Source: Terfezia claveryi
Lineage: Eukaryota; Ascomycota; Pezizomycetes; Pezizales; Pezizaceae
Direction of reading: 5' to 3'
Assembly (NCBI GenBank): GCA_015179025.1
Contig: WHUX01000284.1
Location: forward strand, 1-58,624
Length of the DNA: 58,624 nt
Shown here: piece by piece, positions 10,844 through 22,361 of the stretch
Layout of the letters: each line of letters opens with the position of its first letter
Numbering within the stretch: position 1 is the stretch's first letter
Notes under the pieces: generated by a model
What the model saw: the letters and a program-made list of their open reading frames with translations, nothing else
Database searches by the model: none
What the model was told of the DNA's origin: nothing
Made by a program: the position numbers and the translations under genes

Positions 10844-11735
10844 AGTCACGGTCCATGCAGGGATCAAAATCAACGACAAAAAACAGGATTTAATCCTAGC
10901 AGCAATCCTAATACCAAACCCAATACAGAAAATCAGAAGGACTCAGATTAGAACACCATCACAAAAAAATTGGATTAGAAGACAAAGATGCAATTAATTA
11001 GAGACAAGAAATGTCTATGGTATTGGAACCCTGGACACTCCTATAAGGAATGTAGGAAACGAAAAAATAAGGTACCTATGCGTACAGCCGCATAAGATTT
11101 AGCTATGCCAATAGCCACCAAGGATAAAAACAACAAGGATAAAATCAAGGAACGACCCTTGTCAAGACAGGTACCAGATTTTAGCAAGGGATTCGTTAGA
11201 GCTAACGAACACCCCGCACTAGCTTTAATTGATCTCCAAATAAAAGGAGGAGACTTAATTAATTCTCAATTTATACACCTATACAAAATACCGACTAGAA
11301 GTATTGAGAAAAATCATTAAGTACTGCAATTAAAGGCTCAAAAGGAACGATAGACAAAGCTTGTACTATCAAACTTGATTGGATAGGTTATGTAGAAGAA
11401 CGAACGTTCTATGTAGCTCATTTGACTGGATGGGATATGATACTAGGAGAACCTGCTCTCAGCAAAGTACGAGCAATAATTTCTGCCCATCAGGAACCAG
11501 TTACTATTCAACTGGAAAATATTCCTCGATTCCAGCTAAGTGTATGGAAAGGATCTAGAACTATAGCGAATGGTATAAGATCAGCATATACACAGGTCAG
11601 CTGTGAATCAGTCACAGATTATAGTGAACCAGATAATTGGGAAAATATTAGTGACACGGAAGAAACTGATTCAGAAAGAGAACTCGTGACAGCTGTTTTA
11701 TGGTACAGAAACAATTCAACCCTATAACGGAGTTT
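10844..11735 (+). pseudogene. GypB-1 nucleocapsid knuckle and protease
   Basis: CLWYWNPGHSYKEC at about 11,008-11,049 is a CCHC knuckle whose second Cys is Tyr (TAT for TGT). The protease-like stretch runs from ALIDLQIKGGDLINSQF (about 11,220) to WIGYVEERTFYVAHLTGWDM and LGEPALSKVRAIISAHQEPV (11,422-11,727). The usual D-S/T-G is not evident: IDLQIKGGD occupies that position. A frameshift near 11,320 separates the two halves. Confidence 0.65.
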
Positions 11736-11739
11736 CCCT

Positions 11740-13178
11740 TATTATTTCCCAAGACAATTCCACGGGAATTACCACAACTAAGAAAAATTAATCACTCTAT
11801 CAAACCAAAAGCAGAAGCTACTAGGATACCAAAATGGTGACCCTCAGGACATCGTTTTAGACAACAAATCCATGATAAATTAGTCGAAGAAGAAGCATCA
11901 GGTTGCATATATAAAGTAGAAAATGACACAAATGCTGTAGTCATGTTCACTATCCCTAAACGAGATAAACTGGAAGAAGCCAGACATGTCAATGATTGTC
12001 GAGACCGCAATTTAGCCGTCGAACCGGACCACACCCCATTGCCAGATATTAATGAAGCAATTGAACTAGTAGCGGAGAATCCCTTTGGACTAAGCTTGAT
12101 TTAGCCAACGGATTTTTTAATATCAGGAACAATAAAGAATCTGAGCAATACTCTACCTTTTTATGTCACATGGGAATTTCAGAAGTAGAGTTATGCAATA
12201 AGGGGATCGTAACGCACCAGCTACCATGGTTCGCGTTATGCATGAAATTTTTAAGGACATGGTCTATAAAAATTTAATCATCTATATTGATGATATTATT
12301 ATATTCTCAAAACGTATGAAGAACATGTAGAATTATTGAAGAAAGTACTTAATGTCTACAGGATGAGAAATTCTATCTCAAAGAAAGCAAATGCCAGTTC
12401 TTTACTCCAAGATTGGAAATCTTAAGAACGTTTTAAATCAGATGGATTACATGTAGACCCGAAGAAGAGGACTACTATATTAACATTTCCAACTCCTATA
12501 AGGAAAAAGGATCTTAGAGGATTCCTTGGAATCGTTAATTATCTCAGCAGATTTATTCCTGATTTAGCATCGTATGCAAGCACCCTGTCAGAACTGTAAG
12601 GAGAAACAAAGAAATGGGAATGGACAGATACTCATAACGCAGCGTTTGAAAAACTCAAGGAACTCGTGAATTCCCCACATGTTTTAAAACCCTGGAATAA
12701 TGAATCTACTGAACCCAAATATTTAGTCTGTGATGCTAGTGATGTAGGACTAGGATCTTGGATAGGTCAAGGACCGTTGACGCACATCACACCATTATGC
12801 TTCCACTCTAGAAAATTTAATCCAGCACAACTCAATTATCCTACCTTTCAAAAGGAATTATTAGCGATTATTGACTCATTGAAATTTTTTGAAGCACAAC
12901 CAAGAGGTCACAAGTTCACTATCCTTACCGACCACAAACCATTAGTAACCTTCCATACTCAAACGCCTGCAAGCCAGAAATTGAGGCAATGGCAAGATTA
13001 TCTAATAGAATTTGATACAGATATACAGCACACCGCAGGAAAGGAAAATTTGATAGCAGACACTCTATCAAGGAAGCATAAATACTTGGACACTCCCACC
13101 ACCGAGGATGATTATATCTCCAACACATCGATCCTCCTAACCATACCTACAACCGCAACATCTCTACCAATGCTTTAA
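11740..13178 (+). pseudogene. GypB-1 reverse transcriptase and RNase H
   Basis: RT motifs in order: EEASGCIYKVENDTNAVVMF, RHVNDCRDRNLAVEPDHTPL, KLDLANGFFNI (after a frameshift near 12,090), then LIIYIDDIIIFSK at about 12,275-12,315 with the catalytic YIDD. RNase H is open from 12,666: KYLVCDASDVGLGSWIGQG, KELLAIIDSLKFFE, FTILTDHKPLVTFH, ending near DTLSRKHKYLD. Several indels are present in the RT and none in RNase H. Confidence 0.85.
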
Positions 13179-13216
13179 GAACTTTCCAATCACCAGAAAC
13201 CTCTACTCAGAACAAT

Positions 13217-13924
13217 ATGGTTTCTCGCGGAGCTATCAATTTCAAGTATGTCGACTGCGACTTCAACAAATGTCGTGGAAGAGCCGAAGAACTTAGATAC
13301 CATATCTTCTGTCCATACTTCGAGGGCATCCAGGATGAAGAAAGCGAATATGACATAATGAAGGAAGAAGAGTCCTCAGATAATGAGACTCTATCCACTA
13401 TACTAGAAGAAGTTTTCAGCGGGTATGATCAAGTACCCAATATAAACAAGAACAAACCCTTAACAGTTCTTGGACTAAGATATAGGCCTCCATCTTCTGA
13501 AAACGCACAACAAAATACCCTCGCTCCTGCAGAAGCGAAAGAAATTGCTATCGACCTGGCTCATAGCAATTGGCAACAATACAAAAGGATGCACTGGTCC
13601 TTTTGCCGTGATTTTTACTGTCCAGTTCATGGCAGCTCCTATGCCATGAACAACCGTATGTTCACCGTCGAAACATGTGCAATCTGCAACCACCACGGAT
13701 ATGGTAGTTTGAACTGTGACCTGACAGCCTCAGTTCTTAAGAAGGAGAAGGAATTCCTTACAACTCGTATTGCGCATATCTTATCTGCAAATGAGCTTCA
13801 AAAGAAACTAGCACCAGTACAACAAACACCAGCTTATCCACCTCCATCAGCGCTCAGCTGCGAAGAAGCTATCCAGGAAATCGGAGAATGGGCAAAAAGA
13901 TGGATTGCCAACAAGCCAACATGA
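13217..13924 (+). CDS. Cys/His-rich accessory ORF of GypB-1, intact
   Basis: A complete 235-codon ORF (ATG to TGA) between RNase H and integrase. It is out of frame with its neighbours' broken frames and has no lesion. Residues 130-175 hold a Cys/His cluster, HWSFCRDFYCPVHGSS followed by CAICNHHGYGSLNC, which looks like a zinc-binding fold. An acidic segment precedes it and the tail ends EWAKRWIANKPT. No catalytic motif is seen. Position suggests part of, or an insertion in, the pol polyprotein. Whether it is expressed separately is unknown. Confidence 0.55.
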   Translation: MVSRGAINFKYVDCDFNKCRGRAEELRYHIFCPYFEGIQDEESEYDIMKEEESSDNETLSTILEEVFSGYDQVPNINKNKPLTVLGLRYRPPSSENAQQNTLAPAEAKEIAIDLAHSNWQQYKRMHWSFCRDFYCPVHGSSYAMNNRMFTVETCAICNHHGYGSLNCDLTASVLKKEKEFLTTRIAHILSANELQKKLAPVQQTPAYPPPSALSCEEAIQEIGEWAKRWIANKPT

Positions 13925-14290
13925 CCCACTCTCCAGCCCAGTATTTAGTTCAGTAACCCTACCGAACAGATGACCAACCGACAAATAGAACAGGAGATCA
14001 TGAATACTCCTGTTGCCCCACACAACCATGGAATGCACCTCAACAACTAGCTGCAACCGCTAGCAGCAGTAACGCAATTCCAATCAACACCGCCGCCATT
14101 ACTACTCGTTCTAAAAAGCGAGTAGCCATTGACGAAGATCTACCCTCTTTATTCAAGACACCAAGACCTCCAGACAGCGTTGTGATTTCTGTAAGTTCTC
14201 AGGACATAATGCTTCACATGCAAGGAGAAGAAACCCACCATCAATAACTTCAACACAAGGATCGAACCGACCCTCAACAAGCTCATTAAG
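13925..14290. other. Spacer with no clear coding
   Basis: Between the accessory ORF and the integrase head. It contains fragments such as TRSKKRVAIDEDLPSLFKTP in one frame, probably the degraded continuation of the polyprotein, but nothing assignable. Confidence 0.4.
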
Positions 14291-15205
14291 AGAAGCACAT
14301 CAGCGACGGATGGGAAGATGACAAGACTACTTCATACATACTGGCTTGACCAAGGTACAGGTATGAAAGCCGCATATCAATCATGCATGAGAGTATGTCC
14401 TATCTGAAAGAACTATTATGATACCTTTGTGAATTGCAAGGATTATAGAAGAAAAGACGGATTTTTGTATGTCAAGAACCGACAAGGACAATGGAGACTA
14501 GTCTTGCCCTCTACCTTTAACATCAAGGTAAGAACTATCTCGAATTAAGTATTAAAGATGCATATGAAGTAACCGCTTATGGTGGCATTGAAAAAATGAT
14601 GAAATATCTTACTGACCGATATGATTACCAGTCCTTTGCAGAACCAACTAAGGACTACATCAGAAGTTGTGATACTTGTCAATGGACAAAGTATTCCAAC
14701 AAGGCACCACTTGGACTCGTAACCCCATTACATGTACCAAGCAGGCCATGGACTGATATATCGATGGATTTTCTTAAAGTAGCACCTGTGTTTACTAAGT
14801 GTTCAATTTTGTACCCGAATATTCCTATTGAAGAAGATCATATAGTTAGTATTTCACGACTTTGGACGATGGTTGATAGACAATCAGGATTTAAGTTTCT
14901 TATTCCTGTCTCAGATAATTTCACAGCAGAACAATGTACTGCTACCTTTGATACTCATGTAGTCCCGACTATGGGATACCCTTTCTGTATTGTTTTTGAC
15001 ACAACACTCTCTTTATGTCAACGCACTTTCAAGATTGGGCTAGGAATAAAGCAATCAAGTTGGAACCGTCCACCACATATCATCCACGTGTAGACGGACA
15101 ATCGGAAATTGTGAACAAAGAAATTCTACAAGTAGCAAGAGCCTATAAAATCGAAGGATTTGATTGGCTATATGAAAGTATTATACATATGCATATATAA
15201 CGCAG
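14290..15205 (+). pseudogene. GypB-1 integrase, truncated
   Basis: The zinc-binding head is recognisable (AYGGIEKMMKYLTDRYDY then YIRSCDTCQWTKYSNKAPLG). The core follows: RPWTDISMDFLKVAP with the first Asp, VFDTTLSLCQ at the second Asp position, and, after a frameshift near 15,015, YHPRVDGQSEIVNKEI with the catalytic Glu. The protein stops after WLYESIIHMHI where the copia LTR begins. Confidence 0.8.
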
Positions 15206-15502
15206 TGTGTGGGAGGATTAGGTCAGCTAGCTATGACAACACTACCACATGTGGATATTGATACTAGCGGGACCCATAAGGTTGAAACCTAGGGTAACCA
15301 TCATGTCGAGCATCATCACAGAGGAACAAGGGGAATGAGATAAGACAATCACATAATAGTGCTTCTAGGTTTGAGCCCGGCGTTTCTTTTTTCTGCGTCG
15401 ATCCTACTATATCCTTGCACCTATCTCTCATCTCTTATTCACATTACCTACAAATCCACTTGCCTCATTTTTGTCGATGGTGTCTGAGCTTTTCATAACA
15501 AA
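15206..15502 (+). repeat. Putative copia 5' LTR and leader
   Basis: Starts TGTGTGGGAGGATTAGG directly after the truncated gypsy integrase and runs to the gag ATG at 15,503. The LTR/leader boundary cannot be set because the 3' LTR is missing. Confidence 0.5.
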
Positions 15503-16555
15503 ATGGCACAAGACGCTGCATACACCGAAAACTCCTTCATGAAGGTGGTAAAACTAAACGATAGTAACTATCATGAATAGAAGGAGAATATTCGATCCCT
15601 ACTGGTATTGAAGGACCTATGGGGGCCCATGAACGATGATAGGCCACCACTAGAACTAGTTGAACAGCGAGCAAAATGGCAAAGGATACAGGAACATGCA
15701 AAAGCTATAATCCATCTATCTTGCGAAAAAGATCAGCAACACCTATGCTCACATGCTGCAACAGGGATGGAAGCATGGGAAATCCTCGCCGAAACATATG
15801 CATCATCGGACATATCCAACATCATGAGGATAGAGGAACAATTTGGTCGAGCCTAAAAGCTACCCATACAAAATATAAGCTAATGGGTCAGCTACATACG
15901 AAATCTATCAACTCAACTATGAGATTTGGGAGTTGTAATTCCTTCGGAACCAGTGGCCAACAGGATCTTGAACAGTTTAAGTGCAGAATATGCTGGAATC
16001 AGGTATGCTTTAAGAACAAGAGAAGGAGTTTTATCGGTAGAGCTGGTAATTCAGCATTTACTCACCGCGGAGAGTGAGAGAAAAGAAGAAACGAGTAATG
16101 TAACCTCGGAAGTAAGCACTCCCAGATATCAGATGGCAATGGCACAACCTCAACCAGGATCACTACACAGTCCAATAGCAACAGCGATGAGCAACATAGC
16201 ACAGCATACCCAACCAACATATATTCGACACGATTCCATGAACAAGATGGACACTTGCCCTACAGGCTCCAGAGGACCAATAAGAACAACCAACTATATG
16301 GGCACTCAATATAGGATACACCCATACGCAAGACAAGACAGAAATACAATATGCAACTACTACAATATCCCAGGTCATGATGAAGACAATTGTTGGACGA
16401 AACATCCAAATCTAAAACCAAAGTGGATGTTAGACAAAGAAGTATGGAGGAATCAAAGGAGATTTCAGAACTTGACTTATATAGCAGGAAATAACGAATC
16501 TCAGAACATACCACAAGCTACAACCAGACAGGCCCTTCATACCACAGGATACTAA
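15503..16555 (+). pseudogene. Copia gag
   Basis: Starts MAQDAAYTENSFMKVVKLND; a stop replaces the Trp expected in NYHEW near 15,578. ATGMEAWEILAETY is typical of copia gag. There is a stop at 15,854 and a compensated frame change to 15,926. CNYYNIPGHDEDNC at about 16,348-16,392 is a CCHC knuckle with Tyr in place of the second Cys. Confidence 0.8.
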
Positions 16556-16675
16556 TCATCATACCAGAACCTGGCATACCTATCATGAAAAGATACAGAA
16601 GAAAATATTGACCCGAATATCTTCCTAGGACTAGGCAGTAATAGTATTGACCCACACGCTACCGCACATGTAACC

Positions 16676-17194
16676 ATGTCCTTACATGGGAAGGATAAGT
16701 TTGGCACAGAAACGTGTTTCTCCATTAAACATAGTTTGGAACCTAGAACAGATAAGGAAGAAGGGGGGGTAGCTGAGGGTGATCAACTGGGGAAATGGCT
16801 ATGCGATACAGGAGCTTCGAATCATTTTAGTCCATTCAAACTCCTCTTCTTATCACTGATCAAATGTATAACACCTGTGGAAGTCTTGACAGGAAATGGA
16901 TGGATTAGAGCAAGCTACTATGGAACGATCCCTTTAGTCTTGTCCGTGGAGAACAATATTATCCATATGGCTTTGGAAAACGTCCTGTATATTCCCTCTT
17001 TGCAGACAAAGGTTAACCTATTCTCTATTTCGGTTCTAGCTGAAAAAGGCTACAACTCCAATTTCCGACCTACCGACGTGATTTTTAGTCTCAATAGTGA
17101 GGTACACACTACAAGCACAAAGATAAGAAAGGCATGGTGGTTAGATGTAGATATTAGGAGTCACGAACTATATTTGACAATTCCAGATAACTAA
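16676..17194 (+). pseudogene. Copia aspartic protease
   Basis: WLCDTGASNHFSPF carries the D-T-G active site intact, followed by VLTGNGWIRASYYGTIPL and NVLYIPSLQTKVNLFSIS, the usual copia protease-to-integrase context. The frame itself is open; it ends before the integrase zinc head. Confidence 0.8.
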
Positions 17195-18548
17195 CTAAAA
17201 GCCCAGACTATACAAACTTGGTATCAATGCTTGGGACACCTCAATAAAAGTGACATCAATAAACTACAAGGAATGGCGTCTGGAATTGTAGTGGGACAAC
17301 CAAGCCCACCGAACAGATTCCTATGCACCAGCTGCCTTGTTGGAAAAGACCACAGACAAATCTCACGAGCTCCATGCACTCAACCAAGTCGCAAACTGGA
17401 GGTTATACATAGTGACATTTGTGGACCAATGCAACTACCCGGTATCTTTGGTCAACATGAATACTTCTGCGTATTTGTGGATGGCTTTACAAGGTTCACA
17501 TGGGTATACGCGCTGAAAACAAAGGACGAAGTGAGAAAAGTATTCCTCGAATTCCGAGCAATTTATGAAAATCAATCAGGTTGCTGGATATTCACTCTAT
17601 TCAGCGATAATGAGCCTTCGTTATAACCTCGCTGGGAATGGAATCCAACACTATACAACACAAACCTACAGTCCTGAACAAAACAGTACAGCAGAGAATG
17701 CAATAAAACAACTGGTCCAAAAAGCGAGTGCCATGATGTGGGGACCGAAAATACCAGTATGATTTTGGCCAGAGGCTGTCAAGATGGCTAGCTTCCTAAA
17801 AAATAGATCTCCATACAAAGTATTAACTTCTACACCTTATGAAGCATGGTATGGTAAGAAGCCGGATTTAGCCCATCTACGCATATTCGGTTGCGGCTGT
17901 TATGCATACTTGGAAGAAGCCAATAGAAAAAAATGGGATAGCCGGACAATCGAAGCAGTGTTCATGGGATATTATCAGCATGAAGGCCTATATCTTGTAT
18001 ATGACGTACACAGAAGAGTGTTTATGAAGGAAAGAGATGTTATGTATTTCAAATACATCCTAGGACACCCTTCACTAGCCGAATTTGTGATATCACTGGG
18101 TTACAACATTCTTGGACAAGAAATGAATATAATAGATGGAATGATACCTGAAATCACAGAAGCAGGGGAGGAATTTCAACTAGAAGATATACGAGTAGAT
18201 GATGGCGAGAAACTAGACCTGGTTATGGCAAATTTGGCTTTGGAAGGGGACGCAGAGATGGAATGTGAAGAGGAAACAGAACGACTAATGATGATTTCAA
18301 AAGAAAATGAAGTGGAAGAGGTGACAGTCTCGAACATGGTGCAGAATCAACGTTCAAGCCTTTCTCAACACATTCTTCTAGCTGAAGGTAATAAGGTAAA
18401 TAATACAGAGGACCAAGCTACGAGCAGTCAAGCGGATCTCGAAGAGGCCTACAAACAAGCATATGAAAGACTGAAGGTTCAACTGAATATTGTGGGGGAA
18501 CTACTCGATACTTCAACAGCAATAGATGAACCAGACCCCAAATCCTAG
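17195..18548 (+). pseudogene. Copia integrase and linker
   Basis: Zinc head TWYQCLGHLNK (Gln at the first His position) and CTSCLVGKDHR. Core: LEVIHSDICGPMQLPGIF (first Asp), LFSDNEPSLR (second Asp region; a frameshift here at about 17,620), QTYSPEQNSTAENAIKQL (catalytic Glu). A TGA replaces Trp in IPVW near 17,760. The linker 17,784-18,548 contains FLKNRSPYKVLTSTPYEAWY and LRIFGCGCYAYL, then an acidic stretch before the RT. Confidence 0.85.
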
Positions 18549-18557
18549 AAACAAGCA

Positions 18558-19300
18558 ATGAGTTGCACAAATAAGAGATTTTGGTTAAAAGCTGTGCTGG
18601 ACAAAATGCTAAGTATCACAAAGATGAGAACTTTTCGATTAACAAGACAAATACCCCCTGGACGAAAAGCTCTACCTGCAAAATGGGTATGGACAATAAA
18701 GAGATCAACAATTACAGGGAAAATCGAGAAGTTCAAAGCCAGATGGGTAGCCAGAGGAGACAGACAAAGAAAAGGCCAAGATTACCATGAAACGTATGCA
18801 CCCGTCGCAAACCTGGTGACTCTATGCTTAATTCTAGCTTACGTAGCGGGTCTAGACCTGGAACTGGATCAAATGGATGCGATATCGGTATTCCTAAATG
18901 GAATGATTGATATACAAGTATTCCTAATACAACCAGAAGGTTTTAACATAGAGGATGCAGTATGCATCTTAGATCGATCGATCTATGGACTATGTCAGGT
19001 AGTACGCATCTGGTATGAATTACTCAATGAAATATTAGGACAAATGGGTTTCAAATGCCTGCGAGCTGATCTAGCAGTATGGATAAAAGTCGATGCTAAT
19101 GGGAAATTGATCATTATTGCTCATGTTGATGATCTACTATTTGGGGGAAAAAGACCTGGTATGGATACAGCAAAAAGCTTACTCTGTACCCGACTCAACA
19201 TGAAGGATTGAGGACCTGTGAAAGTATTCATTGGAATGAATATCACAAGGGACCGGATCAATCACAAGATATACATAGACCAAGAACACTACGTATGAGA
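18558..19300 (+). pseudogene. Copia reverse transcriptase, truncated
   Basis: KWVWTIKRSTITGKIEKFKA, YHETYAPVANLVTLCLILAY, LDQMDAISVFLNG, SIYGLCQVVRIWYELL, and the active box IIAHVDDLLFGG at about 19,114-19,148 (HVDD in place of the usual YVDD). A stop at 19,209 breaks MKDLGPVKVFIGM. It ends at the 19.3 kb breakpoint. Confidence 0.85.
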
Positions 19301-19387
19301 GACATTCTGCTAATCGTGGAGATACATCTTGTCTCCAATAGCATTATTGTCTCTAGAGATACTAGAGACAAACTATTTTCTTTCCTG
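19301..19387. other. Junction sequence with small hairpins
   Basis: Starts at the copia break. Contains TTGTCTCTAG and its exact reverse complement CTAGAGACAA around the loop AGATA (about 19,346-19,370), and a weaker TGGAGATA/TGTCTCCA pair just before. No coding seen. Confidence 0.4.
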
Positions 19388-20173
19388 ATGTAAGAGATTT
19401 TATTGCAATTGATAAGAGAGGCCTCTCTTTAGAGTAGCTAACTTAGCTATATCATTCTAGATAGTTTCGGCTGCATGTCATTGAAATTCTGTAAAGTACA
19501 TTACAAAGTCTCGAGTACTTTATATAATACTATGAAGCTTATATTCCACATTTGCAATTCGATTGGAATCTCCAAATACATTTTCTAGAATTGTAATATA
19601 AGCCCTTAGGTTGGTTAAATTAATTGTATTGTCCTGGACATATGGTATGACTTAGTCAAGTGCATCTCCAGAAAGTAAGTTAACTACAAGACATAACTTC
19701 GCTTATTTATTGGCATATGTAGCAGCTTTAAGACGTAGCTATATTAAGAAAGAATCTAGTTTATTTCAATTTTTACTAGTAAACTTTTTAGGGTTTAGAA
19801 TTTTTTCAGTTCGAAGTTCTTCTAGTTGATTTCTAGCTAATATAGTACTAACAGCTCAATTGTCTTATAGTTAAGCTCGTAAATCCTCGATAGCAATTTC
19901 CTAAATATCTATTTATTCTCTAGCTTCTCACAAAGCTGTATAGGGTAGTTCATTAAGTTGTTGATATAAATTAGCATTTTTAGCTTATAATGCCATAACA
20001 TTGGCGCTTTGATCTGGAAGGCTATTGATTTGATCTAGATGGGTAATGGTTTCTTAGACAATAGTAGTATAATCATTATTGGTATTGGTAGGGTCTATTT
20101 CTACTTGCAATCTTATAAGTAGGTCTATGACCTCTGGTAGTAACTCAATAATAGGCTGTGTTGATTGAGACAT
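19388..20173 (-). pseudogene. Decayed gypsy gag (GypD relic)
   Basis: From ATG at 20,173 the minus-strand frame reads MSQSTQPIIELLPEVIDLL and continues to YVQDNTINLTNLRAYITILE and NVEYKLHSI in one frame with about fifteen stops. Most of these sit where Gln or Trp is expected (CAA or TGG turned to stop), so decay is by transitions without indels. The style is a Ty3/gypsy capsid, a different family from GypA-C. Confidence 0.65.
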
Positions 20174-20602
20174 AGTAATCATAGGATCCAAAATAAGGTT
20201 GTACTTAGTAGAGTGTAGGAACGCAACGTAATGTGATAGCGTAGGCTATGGTGTAGATAATTGGCTATAAACATGACTCTAAGGAGTGCACACAATGGCT
20301 AAACTATACCATACTAGTGTGGTATAGTTTCAAGTTACTATACATATTATTCTGGTTTGGTAGATAATAGTATAGATGTAGACTATGAACAAAAGGCAAC
20401 TTATATAAAAGACTCAATATACAAGACATTACATGAAGAGCAAGAACAAAGAATACAATTATATCCTCATATATATACAGCTGTTTGCTCTATGATATCA
20501 TCACACACGTAAGGAAGATTACATATATGATACTTAACATCTTATTAATCTGAGACTTGGACTAAACCCTGTCTGACTCTCAAAGTATAATAACTATTGC
20601 TT
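20174..20602 (-). other. AT-rich region upstream of the GypD gag relic, probably its leader/LTR
   Basis: Directly upstream, on the minus strand, of the gag relic. A 12-base inverted repeat, AAACTATACCAT and ATGGTATAGTTT read on opposite strands, lies at about 20,302-20,330. No second copy in the window, so LTR status is inferred from position. Confidence 0.3.
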
Positions 20603-20757
20603 GTGATCGCAGGTGATAATCCATGACAGATTCTATGACAGCGTCTATGATAGATTCAATAATAGAACCTGTGACAAAGTCCATAACAAAGTCATAACAG
20701 CATCTATTACCAAGTCCATGACAAAGTTCTATGATATAGCCTATAACAGGAAGCTTT
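20603..20757. repeat. Degenerate minisatellite
   Basis: Imperfect units of about 20-24 bases around TCCATGACAAAGTTCTATGA and variants (TTCTATGACAGCGTCTATGA). No coding assigned. Confidence 0.6.
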
Positions 20758-22195
20758 TAAGGTTCTTTTTTCAGGTAGGAGTTAGAAATATTAATATAGT
20801 TGTTCTCTTCTTTGGATCTATATGTAAGCCATTTGCTGTCAAAACTTGTCTTAAGATTTCTAATCTTAGACTAAAGAACTAGCATTTGCTTTCTTTGAGA
20901 TAGAATCTTTTATCGTACAAATATTGAAATACTTTCTTTCATAATTTTATATATTACTCATATATTTTGGAAAAAATAATAATATCATTAATATAGATAA
21001 TTAAATCTTTATAGACTATATTTTTAAAAATTTTAGATATAACACAAACTATGGTAGCTAGTATATTATGATCCCCTTATTACATAACTTTACTTTTAAA
21101 ATATCCTAAATAACATAGAGAGGTAGAGTGTTGTTCTGATTTCTTATTGTTTCTAACATTTAAAAATTTATTAGCTAAGTTAAGCTTTATCTTAATTAGA
21201 TTCTCTACTACTAGTTCAATAGCTTCATTAAAATCTGGTAGTGGAATATAGTCTAGTTCAATGGCTAAATTATAGTCTCGAGAGTCATTAATATATCTGG
21301 CTTCTTCTAATTTATCTCATTTAGGAATAGTAAATATAACTACCACATTTGTATCATTTTCTACTCTATATATGCAACTTGATGCTTCTTCCTTAATTAA
21401 TTTGTTATAGATTTGCTATCTAAATAGATATCCTAAAGGTTACTATTTTAGTATTCAAGTAGCTCTATCCTTTGGTTCAATAGAGTAATTAATTTTTCTT
21501 AGTGGTGGCAATTCCTATGCAATTGTTTTTATAAATAATAATGGTAACTCTGTTACAAGATTGAATTGTTTCTATATAGTAGAAACAGCTATCATGAGTT
21601 TTCTTTCTAAATTGGTATCTTCTATATCATTGATAATTTTCTAATTATCCAGTTCACTATAATCTATAACTGATTTACATCTGACCTAAGTATATATTAA
21701 CCTCATACTATTAACTATGGTTCTAGATCCTTTTGATATACAAAGCTAGAATCTAGAAATACTTTCTAGTTAGATAGTAACTAGTTCCTACTAAGCTGGG
21801 ATTATTGTTTTCACTTTACTGAGAGTGAGTTCCTTTAAAATTATATCCCATTTAGTTAAATGAGCCACATAAAATATTCATTCTTCTATATAACCTATCC
21901 AATTTAGTTTGATAGTACAAGCTTTATCTATTATTCCTTTTGAACCTTTAATTGTTATGATTAATAATTTCTTCTTAATACTTCTAGTTAGTATTTTATA
22001 TAGATATACAAATTGAGAATTAATTAAGTCTTCTTCTTTTATTTAGAGATTAATTAAAGCTAGTGTAGAGTGTCTATTAGCTTTAATGAATACTTTGTTA
22101 AAATCAGGTACCTGTCTTGACAAAGGTTATTCCTTAATTTTATTCTTATCGGTTTGGTTCTTGGTAGCTATTGGCATAGCTAAATCCTGTATGAC
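20758..22195 (-). pseudogene. GypB-2: decayed inverted GypB copy (protease-RT part)
   Basis: Reverse-complement similarity to about 11,090-12,540 of GypB-1 in the same order. For example AAGAACTAGCATTTGCTTTC (20,874) mirrors the end of the GypB-1 fragment at 12,404, and the 22,040-22,075 stretch mirrors 11,222-11,258. Many C-to-T and G-to-A changes and AT-rich codons leave no open frame. It starts and ends abruptly, with no LTR. Confidence 0.8.
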
Positions 22196-22207
22196 TGTTT
22201 GTATGGA

Positions 22208-22345
22208 CTAATACCTTACCTTTGAACTTGCTAATACCTTATCTATGAAGGTACTAATTCCTTACCTATGAAGGTACTAATTCCTTGCCTTTAAAGTTAC
22301 TAATACTTTACTTTCAAAGTTGCTAATTCCTTATCTATAATATTA
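22208..22345. repeat. 23-base minisatellite, six copies
   Basis: Tandem units of the type CTAATTCCTTACCTATGAAG plus GTA, six in a row, each with a few changes, placed between the GypB-2 relic and an LTR relic. Confidence 0.85.
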
Positions 22346-22361
22346 CTACAGCCTTATCTAC

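Larger units (their letters stand above)
7654..15205 (+). mobile_element. GypB-1: Ty3/gypsy element, 3' end missing
   Basis: Plus-strand gypsy element inserted in GypA-1. Order: putative 5' LTR, gag (9,287-10,843), knuckle and protease, reverse transcriptase, RNase H, an extra Cys/His ORF (13,217-13,924), integrase. The integrase is cut at about 15,205 by a copia LTR and no 3' LTR is present in the window. A decayed inverted relative lies at 20,758-22,195. Confidence 0.8.
15206..19300 (+). mobile_element. Ty1/copia element, 3' part missing
   Basis: Domain order gag, protease, integrase, reverse transcriptase identifies copia (integrase before RT). It is inserted in the GypB-1 integrase. Similarity ends at about 19,297 within the RT region just after KIYIDQEHYV; RNase H and the 3' LTR are absent. 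Confidence 0.85.

Noticed and set aside
15360..15380. GGTTTGAGCCCGGCG as a tRNA T-arm or copia primer-binding site
   Set aside because: It does not pair with an initiator-tRNA half as expected for copia, and no LTR partner exists to fix the LTR end.
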